DNA of 23,977 nucleotides from DATFYP01 sp035626235 (GCA_035626235.1 DASPOB010000005.1:1-23977), one strand, 5' to 3'; counted from the first letter of the stretch, positions 14,862 through 22,969 are shown. Notes: generated by a model from the sequence alone, not told the origin. Program-made: numbers and translations.

Positions 14862-15709
14862 GATTGAGAAGGGTCATTTCAGACAGGCTCTGGGTCGGCT
14901 TCACCTTCGCGGCGGTGGCGATCGCGATAGTCCCCCTTGTGAGCATCCTCGCCGACGTCGCGTACCAGGGTATCGCAGCCATGAACGTTGATTTCTTCAC
15001 CATGCTCCCTCCGCCCCCGTGCCCACCCAATTCCGTCTGTACCCCGGGCGGCCTCGGAGACGCAATCCAGGGCACAGTCATACTCGTCGCGCTCTCCAGC
15101 GCCATAGGAATCCCCATCGGCATCATATCGGGAATCTACGTATCAGAATATGGGAAGAACAGGTATGGCTCGTCTGTCAGGTTCCTGGGTGACGTCCTCG
15201 CTGGAATACCGTCTATCGTTACTGGCGTGCTGGTGTACCTGTTGGTGGTCGTCCCCCTGCGGGGATACTCGGTCACGGCCGGAAGCATCGCCCTCGGGTC
15301 GATGATGATTCCAATCGTCTCGAACACGTCGGCGGAGGCCCTCAAGTCGGTACCAAACTCCATCCGAGAAGCCTCCCATGCCCTGGGAATCAGGAAGTGG
15401 CGGACCTCCCTGCTGGTGGCGGCGCACGCCAAGAGGGCCATAGCCACCGCCTCCCTCCTCGCAGTCGCGCGGATCACGGGCGAGACCGCACCGCTTCTTC
15501 TCACCGCCGCCACTAGCCAGCTGTGGTTCTCGGGGTTCGGCGAACCCATCGCATCGCTGACCTTCTACATCTACTTCTACGGTACGTCGGCCTACGGCAA
15601 CTGGAAGGCTCTTGCATGGGGGGCCGCACTGATTCTCATAGTCATCGTGCTGGGAATCAACGTCGGCGTGAGAATCATCACCCGGGGCAAGGGAGCCTAT
15701 TCGAGCTAA
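14858..15709 (+). CDS. pstA: Phosphate ABC transporter permease PstA
   Basis: The second channel subunit of the phosphate importer, paired with PstC. The 283-residue protein has a first helix near residues 12-34, then an outward loop with a Pro-rich cysteine pair (C55 and C61). Further helices follow, starting with GTVILVALSSAIGIPIGII. The coupling motif is SIREASHALGIRKWRTSLLVAA, followed by ARITGETAPLLLTA, typical of PstA. The start is set by the ATGA overlap with pstC. An upstream extension in this frame is only the out-of-frame shadow of pstC. The pstS gene lies convergent, 209 bases downstream of the pstA stop, rather than in the same operon. Confidence 0.93.
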   Translation: MRLRRVISDRLWVGFTFAAVAIAIVPLVSILADVAYQGIAAMNVDFFTMLPPPPCPPNSVCTPGGLGDAIQGTVILVALSSAIGIPIGIISGIYVSEYGKNRYGSSVRFLGDVLAGIPSIVTGVLVYLLVVVPLRGYSVTAGSIALGSMMIPIVSNTSAEALKSVPNSIREASHALGIRKWRTSLLVAAHAKRAIATASLLAVARITGETAPLLLTAATSQLWFSGFGEPIASLTFYIYFYGTSAYGNWKALAWGAALILIVIVLGINVGVRIITRGKGAYSS

Positions 15710-15877
15710 CCCTTCGCGGCGGGGTCGCACGGCCGGGATACGCATCAGCGTGAATACAGGGGCAGCAGAAGTGAGAGCGACTCCGGAAGCTTCGCAGTCA
15801 TTCGAGGGTCGCAGGGCAGCGCTTTTTCATCAGTCAAGTAAACATGCCGTTTTCCGCTCATACAATAAAGGAGAAGA

Positions 15878-15899
15878 GCCCCGGCGTTTCAGCCAGGGC
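15878..15899 (-). terminator. Hairpin downstream of pstS
   Basis: GCCC-C-GGC (15878-15885) and GCC-A-GGGC (15892-15899) form a stem with one mismatch and a 6-base loop, followed on the minus strand by a T/C-rich tract. It is in the gap between the convergent pstA and pstS genes. Support is moderate only. Confidence 0.35.
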
Positions 15900-15918
15900 A
15901 GCTACATTCTGTGGGTTT

Positions 15919-17730
15919 CTAGTGCACGGTGATGGCTTTGGTGGTAGTGCTCGCCAGGTTGTTGACGTCCCCGCCGTAGGACCCGTTCAGAGTCACCGAC
16001 CCAGTCGTTGACCCTGTCAGTTGTGCGGTGCAAACGCTGACCGTGGTGGAGCGACCGAGCGGTGCGAGTGCGCAGCTCGCGCCTGCCGAGATTGAGCCGG
16101 TCCCTCCCGTCTGGGAGATCGACACCTTCCCGGAGGGCTCGAACCCTGTGACCGTTGCCTTACAGTTGGTCGTCGCGCCCGACTTCACCGTGGAGGGGGT
16201 GCACAACAGCGTGACCTTGCTTGTGGCCTGAGTGACGGCGAGACTGGCTGATCCTATGGATGGTGCGTTGTTCAGGTCTCCCACGTAGAGGGCTGCGATG
16301 GTTTCTGATGAGGCGGTTCCTGATGTCTTGAAGTAGGTTACGCACTTGCCGCTCTTGGGGACTGGGCACGTCGGTCTGCTGAAGGTGCCTGCGCCTGTAC
16401 TGGTCCAAAGCAGGCTGCCTGAAGGGCTGCTCCCGCCGCTGACTACGGCGGTGCAGGAGACCAAGGTCTTCCCGACAATCACTGATGCGTGGTTGCACGT
16501 GACCGATGTGGCTGTCGAAGAGAGGAATGATGCGCCGCCGAAGTTGACCTTGGCTATGAGTCCCAGGTCCACTTGGACGACGGCAGGTGGGATCGGTGCG
16601 TATTGGAGCAGTGTGGCGTCGGATTGGCCTTGCGTCACTATCCAGTTAAGGAACTGGACGGTGTCGTACGCGGTGCCTTGAGTCCAAGCTCCTCCGCCCG
16701 AGGTTCCGAGGTTCTGGTTCTCCCACACGAAGACGTACGTGTAGGTCGAGATAGGATATGATGTCGCTCCTGGGGCGTTGGTGATTGTGAACTCAGGGTC
16801 GCTTGCGACTTGGCTGGCGTCAGCGGCTGCTGCCGCTGTGGCTCCGGCTGGCGTGGGCAGCACGTAGTGGGTTCCGTCGGCGTTCAGGACGGCTGCGTAG
16901 GGCAGGCCTGCGCCTACCGCGTAGGCGGTCTCCGCATAGCCTATGGCGCCGTTGGTCGCCGATACGAGACCTGCTACTCCGCCACTCCCCTTGGCTGAGA
17001 GCTCAGTTGCGGGGAAGTTGGAACTTGAGGTCGAGCCTGCCTTGAAGCCTGCGGCTGTCCAATTACCGTCGATGTGGCCCATGTAGTAGGTCAGGGCGAA
17101 GCTGGTGCCGCTTCCGTCCGACCTGTGGACCACCTGGATGGGGTACTTGGCCAAGTTGGCGACGTCTGCAGATGTCAGGCCCTTGTTGATGGCCAGGATT
17201 TGAGGGGCGTTCCAGGCAGTTATGTGCTGGAGGAAGATTTCTGCGATGATGTCGCCTGTGAGGTTGAGGTTCTTGCGGAAGCTAGGGATGTTGTAGAAGA
17301 CGGACACTGGCGCCAGGCCGTCGGGGATCTGGATGAGCGGGTCCTTGCCTGCAAGGCCCGTCACGGGGGGGCTGTTGGTCGGCGTAATCACGCCTCCGGT
17401 TGTCGAGTTAATTGTCGCGAGGCCGTTTGCTGGTATGGGGGCGTCGCTGAACCCGAGGCTGAAGATGTCGCTCAGCATGTTGTTAGTGCCGGTGGTGCTT
17501 CCGACCGCTTGATAGTTGACGGTCACCGCGCCTCCGGTGTATGCATTGAACTGTGTCTGCCAGTCTGACATCATTGGAGCAATCAGCGTTGATCCGCCAA
17601 TCGAGAGCGTTGTCGAGGTGTACGAGTTGGCCGCTTCGGCCGGCGGAATTACCGCTACCGCAGACAGCGCGAAGAGCAGCAGTACGAAGACTGAAGGTAG
17701 GAATGTTCCTTTGAGTTTTCCTTCTGACAT
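15919..17730 (-). CDS. pstS: Phosphate-binding protein PstS with two C-terminal Ig-like domains
   Basis: The extracellular phosphate receptor for the Pst importer. The 603-residue protein starts at ATG 17730 with a typical signal peptide (MSEGKLKG, then a Leu/Val/Ala core ending in PPAEA, about 1-33). The binding domain (about 38-405) contains IGGSTLIAPMM and HRSDGSGTSFALTY, whose Ser/Gly/Asp residues contact phosphate in PstS proteins. Residues about 410-603 are two Ig-like domains with cysteine pairs, absent from ordinary PstS of about 330-400 residues. They probably attach to or extend from the S-layer, since no C-terminal membrane anchor is visible. An in-frame start at 17832 would bury the signal peptide. 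A TATA-like GTCTTATCCT at 17761-17770 supports 17730. The gene is convergent with pstCA. Confidence 0.9.
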   Translation of the reverse strand: MSEGKLKGTFLPSVFVLLLFALSAVAVIPPAEAANSYTSTTLSIGGSTLIAPMMSDWQTQFNAYTGGAVTVNYQAVGSTTGTNNMLSDIFSLGFSDAPIPANGLATINSTTGGVITPTNSPPVTGLAGKDPLIQIPDGLAPVSVFYNIPSFRKNLNLTGDIIAEIFLQHITAWNAPQILAINKGLTSADVANLAKYPIQVVHRSDGSGTSFALTYYMGHIDGNWTAAGFKAGSTSSSNFPATELSAKGSGGVAGLVSATNGAIGYAETAYAVGAGLPYAAVLNADGTHYVLPTPAGATAAAAADASQVASDPEFTITNAPGATSYPISTYTYVFVWENQNLGTSGGGAWTQGTAYDTVQFLNWIVTQGQSDATLLQYAPIPPAVVQVDLGLIAKVNFGGASFLSSTATSVTCNHASVIVGKTLVSCTAVVSGGSSPSGSLLWTSTGAGTFSRPTCPVPKSGKCVTYFKTSGTASSETIAALYVGDLNNAPSIGSASLAVTQATSKVTLLCTPSTVKSGATTNCKATVTGFEPSGKVSISQTGGTGSISAGASCALAPLGRSTTVSVCTAQLTGSTTGSVTLNGSYGGDVNNLASTTTKAITVH

Positions 17731-18017
17731 GATATTCGAGCGATGCAGCAAGTCTGAGCAAGGATAAGACTTAGCAACCTTTTTCACAAAAACAATAGAG
17801 GAATAAAGAAAGTATAGCTCGCGCCTCGCCAACGCACCGTCGACTGAGACTGGATAGCCTCTGTGATGGCAGGAGATCCTGGTCGATGAGCGGGTCTCCT
17901 ATGGAGCCACGTCAACCTGCAGACTCCCGGTTGCAGGGCCTTCCTACCTTCTCGTCCACCGGTCCCGCCTATCGGTCGACGCGCGAGCGGGGTGAATCGG
18001 TGGGTGCGCGGCTGACC

Positions 18018-18989
18018 CTAACGCTGACTGGTGCTTATCTCGGGCCCAGTTTCTTCCAAGCCCAGTTCCTTCCCGAGGGCCGCCCTCAGGCCCTTGTACC
18101 TGTTCCTGACCGTGACTTCCGTCACCCCCGCCGCCTCCGCTATGTCTTTCTGGGTTGCCACCTCGCCCTCCAGGACGCCGGCGAGGTAGAGTGCGCTCGC
18201 GGCGAGGCCCATGGGGGCCTTCCCCGCCGATATCTCTCTCTCCTCGGTGAGCCTCACGATCTCCACCGCCCTGCGCACGGCCTTTTCGGTCATGCCCACC
18301 TGCGAGGCGATTCTCGAGATGTTCTTCGCGGCGTCGGCCACCGGCATGCTCAGGTCCATTTCCTTCAGCAGGATCCTATAGTCACGGGCGACGCTCTTCT
18401 TGTCGAGGTTGTTCGCCGCGGCCACGTCCTTGAGGGTCCTGGGGGTCTCCGTGTCGCGTAGGGCCGCGTACAGAGAGGCCGCTGAAATCCCCGTTATGGA
18501 GCGCCCACGCAGCAGGCCCCTCTCGAGGGCCTTCCTGTAGATGTATGCCGCCCTTTCCTTGACGGTCTGAGAGACGCCAAGCTTGTCTCCCATCTTCTCC
18601 AGCTCTGTCAGGGCGACGCCGAGGTTCCTCTCGACCGAGCCGTAAGCTGGGGACCTGCGGTCCCACTTCCTCAGCCTGTCGATGGCCCCGCGCATGGGAG
18701 AAGAGAAGGACCTTCCCGACGCGTCCCTGTTTGACCGACCTATCACGGTCGAGAGGCCCATGTCCCTGTATGTGATCGACGTTGGGGCTCCCGCTCGTGC
18801 CCTGTCCTCTCCCTTTTCTTCGGAAAAAGAGCGCCACTCGGGACCGCTGTCCGCGGACCTTTCGCTGACGACATAGCCGCAGTTGCTGCAGGAGATCTCG
18901 CCAGTGTTCAAATCCTCCACAAGGGCCCTTCTCCCGCACTGAGGGCACTTGTCCGAAACCTGAAGCCCGGAGGTTCTTAGTGAATTCAA
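18018..18989 (-). CDS. tfb: Transcription initiation factor B (TFB, TFIIB homologue)
   Basis: TFB binds the TBP-TATA complex and BRE and recruits archaeal RNA polymerase. The 323-residue protein shows the expected order. An N-terminal zinc ribbon has C15/C18 and C34/C37 (CPQC, CSNC). A linker/B-finger contains SADSGPEWRSFSEEKG. Two cyclin-like repeats follow (about 110-205 and 210-305); the second ends with the HTH segment ATQKDIAEAAGVTEVTVRNRYKGL, which contacts BRE. The length is normal. Translation likely starts at TTG 18989, because no ATG occurs before the zinc ribbon. Directly upstream is an A/T-rich region with a tandem 24-bp palindromic repeat (19007-19054), which suggests control of this gene. 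It lies between nob1 and pstS on the same strand. Confidence 0.95.
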   Translation of the reverse strand: MNSLRTSGLQVSDKCPQCGRRALVEDLNTGEISCSNCGYVVSERSADSGPEWRSFSEEKGEDRARAGAPTSITYRDMGLSTVIGRSNRDASGRSFSSPMRGAIDRLRKWDRRSPAYGSVERNLGVALTELEKMGDKLGVSQTVKERAAYIYRKALERGLLRGRSITGISAASLYAALRDTETPRTLKDVAAANNLDKKSVARDYRILLKEMDLSMPVADAAKNISRIASQVGMTEKAVRRAVEIVRLTEEREISAGKAPMGLAASALYLAGVLEGEVATQKDIAEAAGVTEVTVRNRYKGLRAALGKELGLEETGPEISTSQR

Positions 18990-19006
18990 TCTATGCCGCC
19001 TCGAAA

Positions 19007-19054
19007 TATAACATATGTGTTATTTAACTGTATAACATATGTATTATTTAACCG
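19007..19054. repeat. Tandem 24-bp repeat with ATAACA-TATG-TGTTAT palindrome upstream of tfb
   Basis: Two adjacent 24-bp copies (19007-19030 and 19031-19054) differ at two positions. Each contains ACATATGT. Copy 1 has a perfect inverted repeat ATAACA/TGTTAT around TATG, and copy 2 has one mismatch. On the minus strand each copy also carries a TATA-like GTTAAATA just upstream of its palindrome. In the copy nearer tfb, the box at about 19021-19028 predicts a start near 18997, eight bases before the TTG. The layout resembles a promoter with two operators. Confidence 0.65.
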
Positions 19055-19101
19055 TGGTAGTATTTCCTTACTTACTTGGTGAAGTTGCGCTTACTTTTGT
19101 C

Positions 19102-19596
19102 TCACTTGCCCGAGGCCCTTCTCACCAGGTCGGTACCGCACACCGGACAGCGGGTCAGCTTCGGGTTGGTGTACTCCTTGCCGCACCCCTTGCAGTAAAT
19201 CTTCCATGTGATGTTTTTCCACTCGCCCCCTTTCATCGCGGTCGGCGACAGGGGGATGGAGAGGACCTCGGCCACGTTCCTGACCGCAAAGTCGTCCGTG
19301 ACGAGGCTTGCTCCGCCTTCCAGCTGCCTGAGGTCGAGGGCCAGGGCGAGAAGGGAAACGTCGGTCTGCGAGAGCGCCCCTGCGTCGCCGGTCTTCGCCG
19401 CCGTCGACTTGACTTTGCTCACCGACTCGGCCGTGGGCTCGGTCACCTGCACTCGAGTGTGAATCAGGGAGGACCCGACGTTGTGGTGCCTCACCTCCTC
19501 CAGAACCAGGTAGGTGGTGTAGTAGCGGCCGTTTCCTTGGTAGGGGATGCCGGCGTAGAAGGCCGTTGAGTCAAGTACGAAGGCGGGGTCTGACAA
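19102..19596 (-). CDS. nob1: rRNA maturation endonuclease Nob1 (PIN domain plus zinc ribbon)
   Basis: Nob1 cuts the 3' end of pre-16S rRNA during small-subunit maturation. The 164-residue protein matches archaeal Nob1 in length. The PIN domain (about 5-115) has the acidic metal-binding set: D9 in VLDSTAF, E33/E34 in LVLEEVRHH, D79 in QTDVSLLALA and D101/D102 in VTDDFAVRNVA. The C-terminus is a zinc ribbon with C135, C138, C150 and C153. Translation likely starts at TTG 19596. The gene is divergent from aIF5A, separated by 143 bases. Its end is followed on the same strand, after about 110 A/T-rich bases, by tfb. Confidence 0.92.
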   Translation of the reverse strand: MSDPAFVLDSTAFYAGIPYQGNGRYYTTYLVLEEVRHHNVGSSLIHTRVQVTEPTAESVSKVKSTAAKTGDAGALSQTDVSLLALALDLRQLEGGASLVTDDFAVRNVAEVLSIPLSPTAMKGGEWKNITWKIYCKGCGKEYTNPKLTRCPVCGTDLVRRASGK

Positions 19597-19708
19597 CAGT
19601 AAGTGCCTCAGCCACTCCGGTCTAGAAGGGGCTCCTGGGCCCGACGCATGCTCGGTACGACATCAAATCCTTCAGTTGGTTGTAGGTCTTGGAGTGAGAG
19701 CTTATTTA

Positions 19709-19717
19709 GTTTATTTC
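19709..19717 (+). promoter_or_regulatory. TATA-like box for aIF5A
   Basis: The T/A-rich stretch around 19701-19718 includes GTTTATTTC, centred about 27 bases before the TTG at 19740. This fits a leaderless transcript and supports that start. Confidence 0.5.
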
Positions 19718-19739
19718 GAGAAGCCATGCGCGAATATTC

Positions 19740-20150
19740 TTGAGCAGACCCGCCGACCTGGGAAGCGTCAAGGAAGGCAGTTACATCATCCTCGACGGGG
19801 AGCCGTGCAAGGTCGTGAGCAGGGAGCACTTCAAGCCGGGGAAGCACGGGAGCGCGAAGGTGAGACTCGTAGCGATATCGGTCTTCACCGGATCAAAGAA
19901 GAGCTACGTCTCGCCTGCCGAGTCCCGTGTGGACATCCCCATGATCGATAAGAGGTCAGGGCAGATAACGTCCGTGCTGGACACGGGGGTGCAGGTGATG
20001 GACCTGGCGACCTTCGAGGTCTTCGAGACGCCCAAGCCCACGCCCGAGGAGATGGCTGAGCTGAACGGGAGGCTCGAGCCGGGAGTTGAGGTCGAGTACT
20101 GGGCTGTCATGGGCCGCAACAAGATAATGAGAATCAAGGGCGCGGGCTAG
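19740..20150 (+). CDS. Translation factor aIF5A (hypusine-containing)
   Basis: aIF5A helps ribosomes form difficult peptide bonds such as poly-proline. It carries a hypusine (or deoxyhypusine) made on a lysine in the first domain. The 136-residue protein has that loop as KPGKHGSAK, where K35 is the modification site. An SH3-like N-domain precedes it, and an OB-fold C-domain (about 72-136) ends in a basic KIMRIKG strand. The length is typical. The start is TTG 19740, supported by a TATA-like box about 27 bases upstream, and the N-terminal MSRPADLGSVKEG aligns well with the family. The gene is divergent from nob1, and both are housekeeping genes. Confidence 0.96.
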   Translation: MSRPADLGSVKEGSYIILDGEPCKVVSREHFKPGKHGSAKVRLVAISVFTGSKKSYVSPAESRVDIPMIDKRSGQITSVLDTGVQVMDLATFEVFETPKPTPEEMAELNGRLEPGVEVEYWAVMGRNKIMRIKGAG

Positions 20151-20255
20151 TCTGAATGATTCTGGATGCATGCTCCTAAGAAGGAAAGTTCTAAATGGCG
20201 GCGCACTACGCCCGTGTCCTTGCTTAGCGGTCTTGCTGGAGATTCAGCTCGTGCC

Positions 20256-21695
20256 ATGCGGCTCAGCCGCGTGCTCCGCACCGCGGCAGTTCTTGGTCTT
20301 CTCCTGCTCGTCCAGCCTTCCCTTGTTCTCGGCGCTTCCTCTCCCGCCGTCCAATTGATTCACCCTCCAATCATCCGTTATTCAAGCTCGGAGAGCACGA
20401 ACTGGAGCGGCTACGCGGTGACGGGCGCAACAGGGTCGGTCAGCGAAGTCTGGGGGAGCTGGGTCGTTCCGAGCGTCGCGGGAACCTGCACTTCCTCGAA
20501 CCAGTACTCATCATTTTGGGTCGGCATTGACGGCTTCACGTCCTCCACGGTGGAACAGACAGGAACGGATTCAGACTGCCAAGGCGGTTCACCCACCTAC
20601 TACGCCTGGTACGAATTCTACCCCGCCCCCTCGTTCGTGATATCAGGGGTGAATGTTCACCCCGGCGACAAGATGGGAGCGCTGGTGAAGTACGCAGGAG
20701 GTTCATTCACCGTTGGGATCGAGGACTTCGCGGACAAGCAGTATTTCACTACGTCGGCCGCGGTCCCATCCGCTCTGAGGACCTCGGCTGAATGGATCGC
20801 GGAGGCGCCTTCCAGCTTCTCGGGGGTCCTCCCGCTCGCAGACTTCGGGACTGCCGACTTCGGTCTCGACTACACGGGTATTGCCACCACGTCCTACGCC
20901 GATGTCGGAGGGACCGTGGCGCCAATCGGGTCGTTTGGCGCTTCCGTCCAGTCCATCAACATGGTCAACACCAGCGGTGTCGTGATTGCCCAGACGTCGG
21001 CCCTCTCGTCGGACGGGACCAGCTTTACGGTCCAGCGCATAACTGGCACTGCTCCGAGGAGCACGACCACGGCGGTTGCTCCGGGCACGACTTCCGAGAC
21101 CGTAGGCGACTTTTCGCCAGTGACCTTCACCGCGACAGTGACCGATACCGGCCCAGGGACGCCATCTGCCCCCACGGGGAACGTGGCCTGGAGCGATGGG
21201 GGCAAGGGTGGGACATTCAACAGCGCTAGCTGCACTCTTTCTCCCTTCACCTCGGGTTCCAGCACGTGCACGGTGACGTATTCGCTGTCGCCATCCTCTC
21301 TGGCTGGTTCCGTAACGATAGCTGCATCCTATTCCGGCGACAGCTCGCACGGCCAGAGCTCTGGGTCCGGGTCGATCACCGTCAACCTTCGCAGTACGAG
21401 CACCGGTGTCACGCCAGGTACCTTGAGCGTACCCCAGGGAACGCCAATAACGTCTACGGCAACAGTGACGGACACAAGCGCGGGAACAGCCTCATCCCCC
21501 ACGGGGACAGTGACTTGGAAAGTCAGCGGGCTAAGCGTAACTGTGTCCTGCACGCTCAAGGCTAGTGGTCCTGGCGTGAGCAGTTGCAGTGTGTCAGGAA
21601 TTCTGCCACCTGGGTCGTATACGGTGACCGCGACTTACAACGGCGATTCAGTTCACGGCACTAGCTTCGGGACTTCCAGCATCTCGGTGGCGTAG
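20256..21695 (+). CDS. Secreted G1-family glutamic peptidase with two Ig-like domains
   Basis: The 479-residue exported protein belongs to the G1 (scytalidoglutamic, eqolisin-like) peptidases, acid-active endopeptidases with a Gln-Glu dyad. The catalytic residues are visible: Q101 in VEQTGTD and E179 in TSAEWIAEAP. The domain start is marked by STNWSGYAV, and SSFWVGIDG precedes the Gln. The peptidase domain is about 45-265. Residues about 268-479 are two Ig-like domains nearly matching those of the giant secreted protein. The signal peptide is MRLSRVLRTAAVLGLLLLV to about residue 26. I chose ATG 20256, because ATG 20166 lies upstream of the transcription start predicted from TTCTAAAT (about 20189-20196) and would add 30 residues before the signal. 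GTG 20214 is a third option. The presence of this family suggests an acidic habitat. Confidence 0.9.
   Translation: MRLSRVLRTAAVLGLLLLVQPSLVLGASSPAVQLIHPPIIRYSSSESTNWSGYAVTGATGSVSEVWGSWVVPSVAGTCTSSNQYSSFWVGIDGFTSSTVEQTGTDSDCQGGSPTYYAWYEFYPAPSFVISGVNVHPGDKMGALVKYAGGSFTVGIEDFADKQYFTTSAAVPSALRTSAEWIAEAPSSFSGVLPLADFGTADFGLDYTGIATTSYADVGGTVAPIGSFGASVQSINMVNTSGVVIAQTSALSSDGTSFTVQRITGTAPRSTTTAVAPGTTSETVGDFSPVTFTATVTDTGPGTPSAPTGNVAWSDGGKGGTFNSASCTLSPFTSGSSTCTVTYSLSPSSLAGSVTIAASYSGDSSHGQSSGSGSITVNLRSTSTGVTPGTLSVPQGTPITSTATVTDTSAGTASSPTGTVTWKVSGLSVTVSCTLKASGPGVSSCSVSGILPPGSYTVTATYNGDSVHGTSFGTSSISVA
21060..21690 (+). repeat. Ig-like cassette, copy 2 (two domains)
   Basis: This segment encodes the Ig-like tail of the G1 peptidase and is collinear with 9830-10464. 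At the protein level both copies share PTGTVTWKVSGL and VPQGTPITSTATVTDT. The conservation of synonymous positions around 21422-21448 points to recent duplication or gene conversion. Confidence 0.8.
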
Positions 21696-21732
21696 CATTC
21701 TCGCGGGTAGGTGGCCCAACTGCGCTGATTCG

Positions 21733-22102
21733 TCACTCGCCCGATGGGGGGACCTGACAGCCCGCTTGGAACCTCGGTTCTTCGACAGTCTTTGACGACC
21801 CAAGACGGTCAATCATCTTGCGGTGGCCCTCCGCGTCAAGCCCCGTGAACCTTTGCCAACCGAGGGAACGGGCGCCTGCGCCCTCGTGAGTCCAGCTCCT
21901 TATGATAATCACCGACGCCCTCCTCCGGCTCGGAATCCTCTTCGACGAACCCTGAGGGGGCGCCCTCGCTCTCTCCAGCGACGGTTTCTGCTGTCTTGGA
22001 AACCATTCCGATGGAGCAGATCTTCGGTCGAAAAGGCTTGCCGATGTAGAACCAATCGAGACCATACCCCGCCCGGCTCGACGGCGTCCGCTGAGTTTCG
22101 GG
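21733..22102 (-). pseudogene. Possible broken or frameshifted small gene in an otherwise gene-free stretch
   Basis: The 21696-22129 gap has no intact recognised gene. On the minus strand one open frame (22102 to 21836) has coding-like codon use and reads DWFYIGKPFRPKICSIGM, then an acidic stretch. It has no start codon before ATG 22006 and stops at 21836. The next frame, from about 21840 to 21733, reads GLDAEGHRKMIDRLGSS. A single shift near 21840 would join them. No family is recognised. It could be a decayed gene, a sequencing error or chance. Confidence 0.25.
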
Positions 22103-22129
22103 TCACGCCATGGAAGGCGGCACGCTTAG

Positions 22130-22882
22130 CTACCAGTATCCGTTGCCCGCTGAAGTCGTCGTCACTGACGTGGTAGTCGCGGAGCTCGAAGACGTCGTGG
22201 ACGCTGTCGTCGCGGTCGCCTGAGACGAAGTGGAAGTCGTGGATGATGCTGTCGTGGTGGATGTGGTCGAGGTCGAAGTTGTGACAGTCGTCACGGACCA
22301 CGCGGTGGAGCTCGAAGTGGTCGTCATGTCAGGGGGCGCGTCCTTCTGGCTGGGGCCGGGCAGAGGGTACGCGAACCAGATGCCTCCGATTCCCTGACCG
22401 AGGACGTCACCGGGCTTCTGGTCTCCGGCAAAGTGGTAGAGGGGCCAGCCGTCGTACGTCAACTGTTGCCTGCCGTCACTCCTGGTCACCGTCTTGAAGG
22501 CACTCGCGTTGAGGCCGGGAGGAAGTGCAAGGTTCGCCGTGTAGAACACTGGCCAGCTCTGGACGCAGCCACCAGTGCAGGTGCTCGTGCCGTTCGTTTG
22601 GAAGTCCTTCGTCCTGTAGTACAGCGTCATGCCTGCGCCGTCCACAAGGTAGAATCCTATGCCAGACTTGTAGGAGATGCCCACTGAGAAACCAGCCGAG
22701 CCGGCAGCTGTGACAGTTGTCGACTGGACGGATGTGGCGACGAGTGTGCTGACCGAAGTGCTAACAACGATAGTAGCGGGCGCGTAATTGCCGCCGGTCG
22801 GGTAGGCAAGCAAGTAGGCCGTGGAAGCGCCGAACGCCACCGTGAGCACCACAAAGATGGATGCGACCAGTTTGAAGTTCAA
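22130..22882 (-). CDS. Secreted Yx(F/W/Y)xxD-repeat protein with Thr/Ser-rich tail
   Basis: The 250-residue protein has an N-terminal signal or anchor (MNFKLVASIFVVLTVAF, to about residue 28). A short Thr/Val-rich linker leads to a COG4315-like region with two copies of the family pattern: FYLVDGAGMTLYYRTKD with CTGGCVQSWPVFY, and LTYDGWPLYHFAGDQKPGD with GIGGIWFAYPL. The function of this family is unknown. The two Cys (CTGGC) could form a disulfide. The last 60 or so residues are almost pure Thr/Ser and end in GNGYW, probably an O-glycosylated stalk. The start is TTG 22882, and an A/T-rich promoter-like AAAATTCAAAAG lies about 30 bases upstream on the minus strand. The first residues may anchor the protein in the membrane. 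Confidence 0.85.
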   Translation of the reverse strand: MNFKLVASIFVVLTVAFGASTAYLLAYPTGGNYAPATIVVSTSVSTLVATSVQSTTVTAAGSAGFSVGISYKSGIGFYLVDGAGMTLYYRTKDFQTNGTSTCTGGCVQSWPVFYTANLALPPGLNASAFKTVTRSDGRQQLTYDGWPLYHFAGDQKPGDVLGQGIGGIWFAYPLPGPSQKDAPPDMTTTSSSTAWSVTTVTTSTSTTSTTTASSTTSTSSQATATTASTTSSSSATTTSVTTTSAGNGYW

Positions 22883-22969
22883 AGCTTGACCTTCGCCACT
22901 CCCTCAGCCTTTTGAATTTTCTACCAAATCTCGCCCAAATCGGACAAGGTGGGCTCGCGGGCTCAGCGG

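Noticed and set aside
17731..17832. Longer pstS beginning at 17832.
   Set aside because: The extension would place 34 residues before a classic signal peptide, and a TATA-like element at 17761-17770 fits the ATG at 17730.
20166..20255. Upstream ATG start for the G1 peptidase (adds 30 residues).
   Set aside because: It lies before the transcription start predicted from TTCTAAAT at about 20189-20196 and would put 30 residues ahead of the signal peptide.
21909..22301. A 130-residue minus-strand frame rich in Asp/His/Val across the Thr/Ser tail of the Yx(FWY)xxD gene.
   Set aside because: Its composition arises from the repetitive Thr/Ser codons read in another frame, and no domain is visible.
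22140..22330. Low-complexity GTC/GTG-rich DNA that looks like a short tandem repeat.
   Set aside because: It is the codon pattern of the Thr/Ser-rich tail of the 22130-22882 gene, not an independent repeat or CRISPR array.
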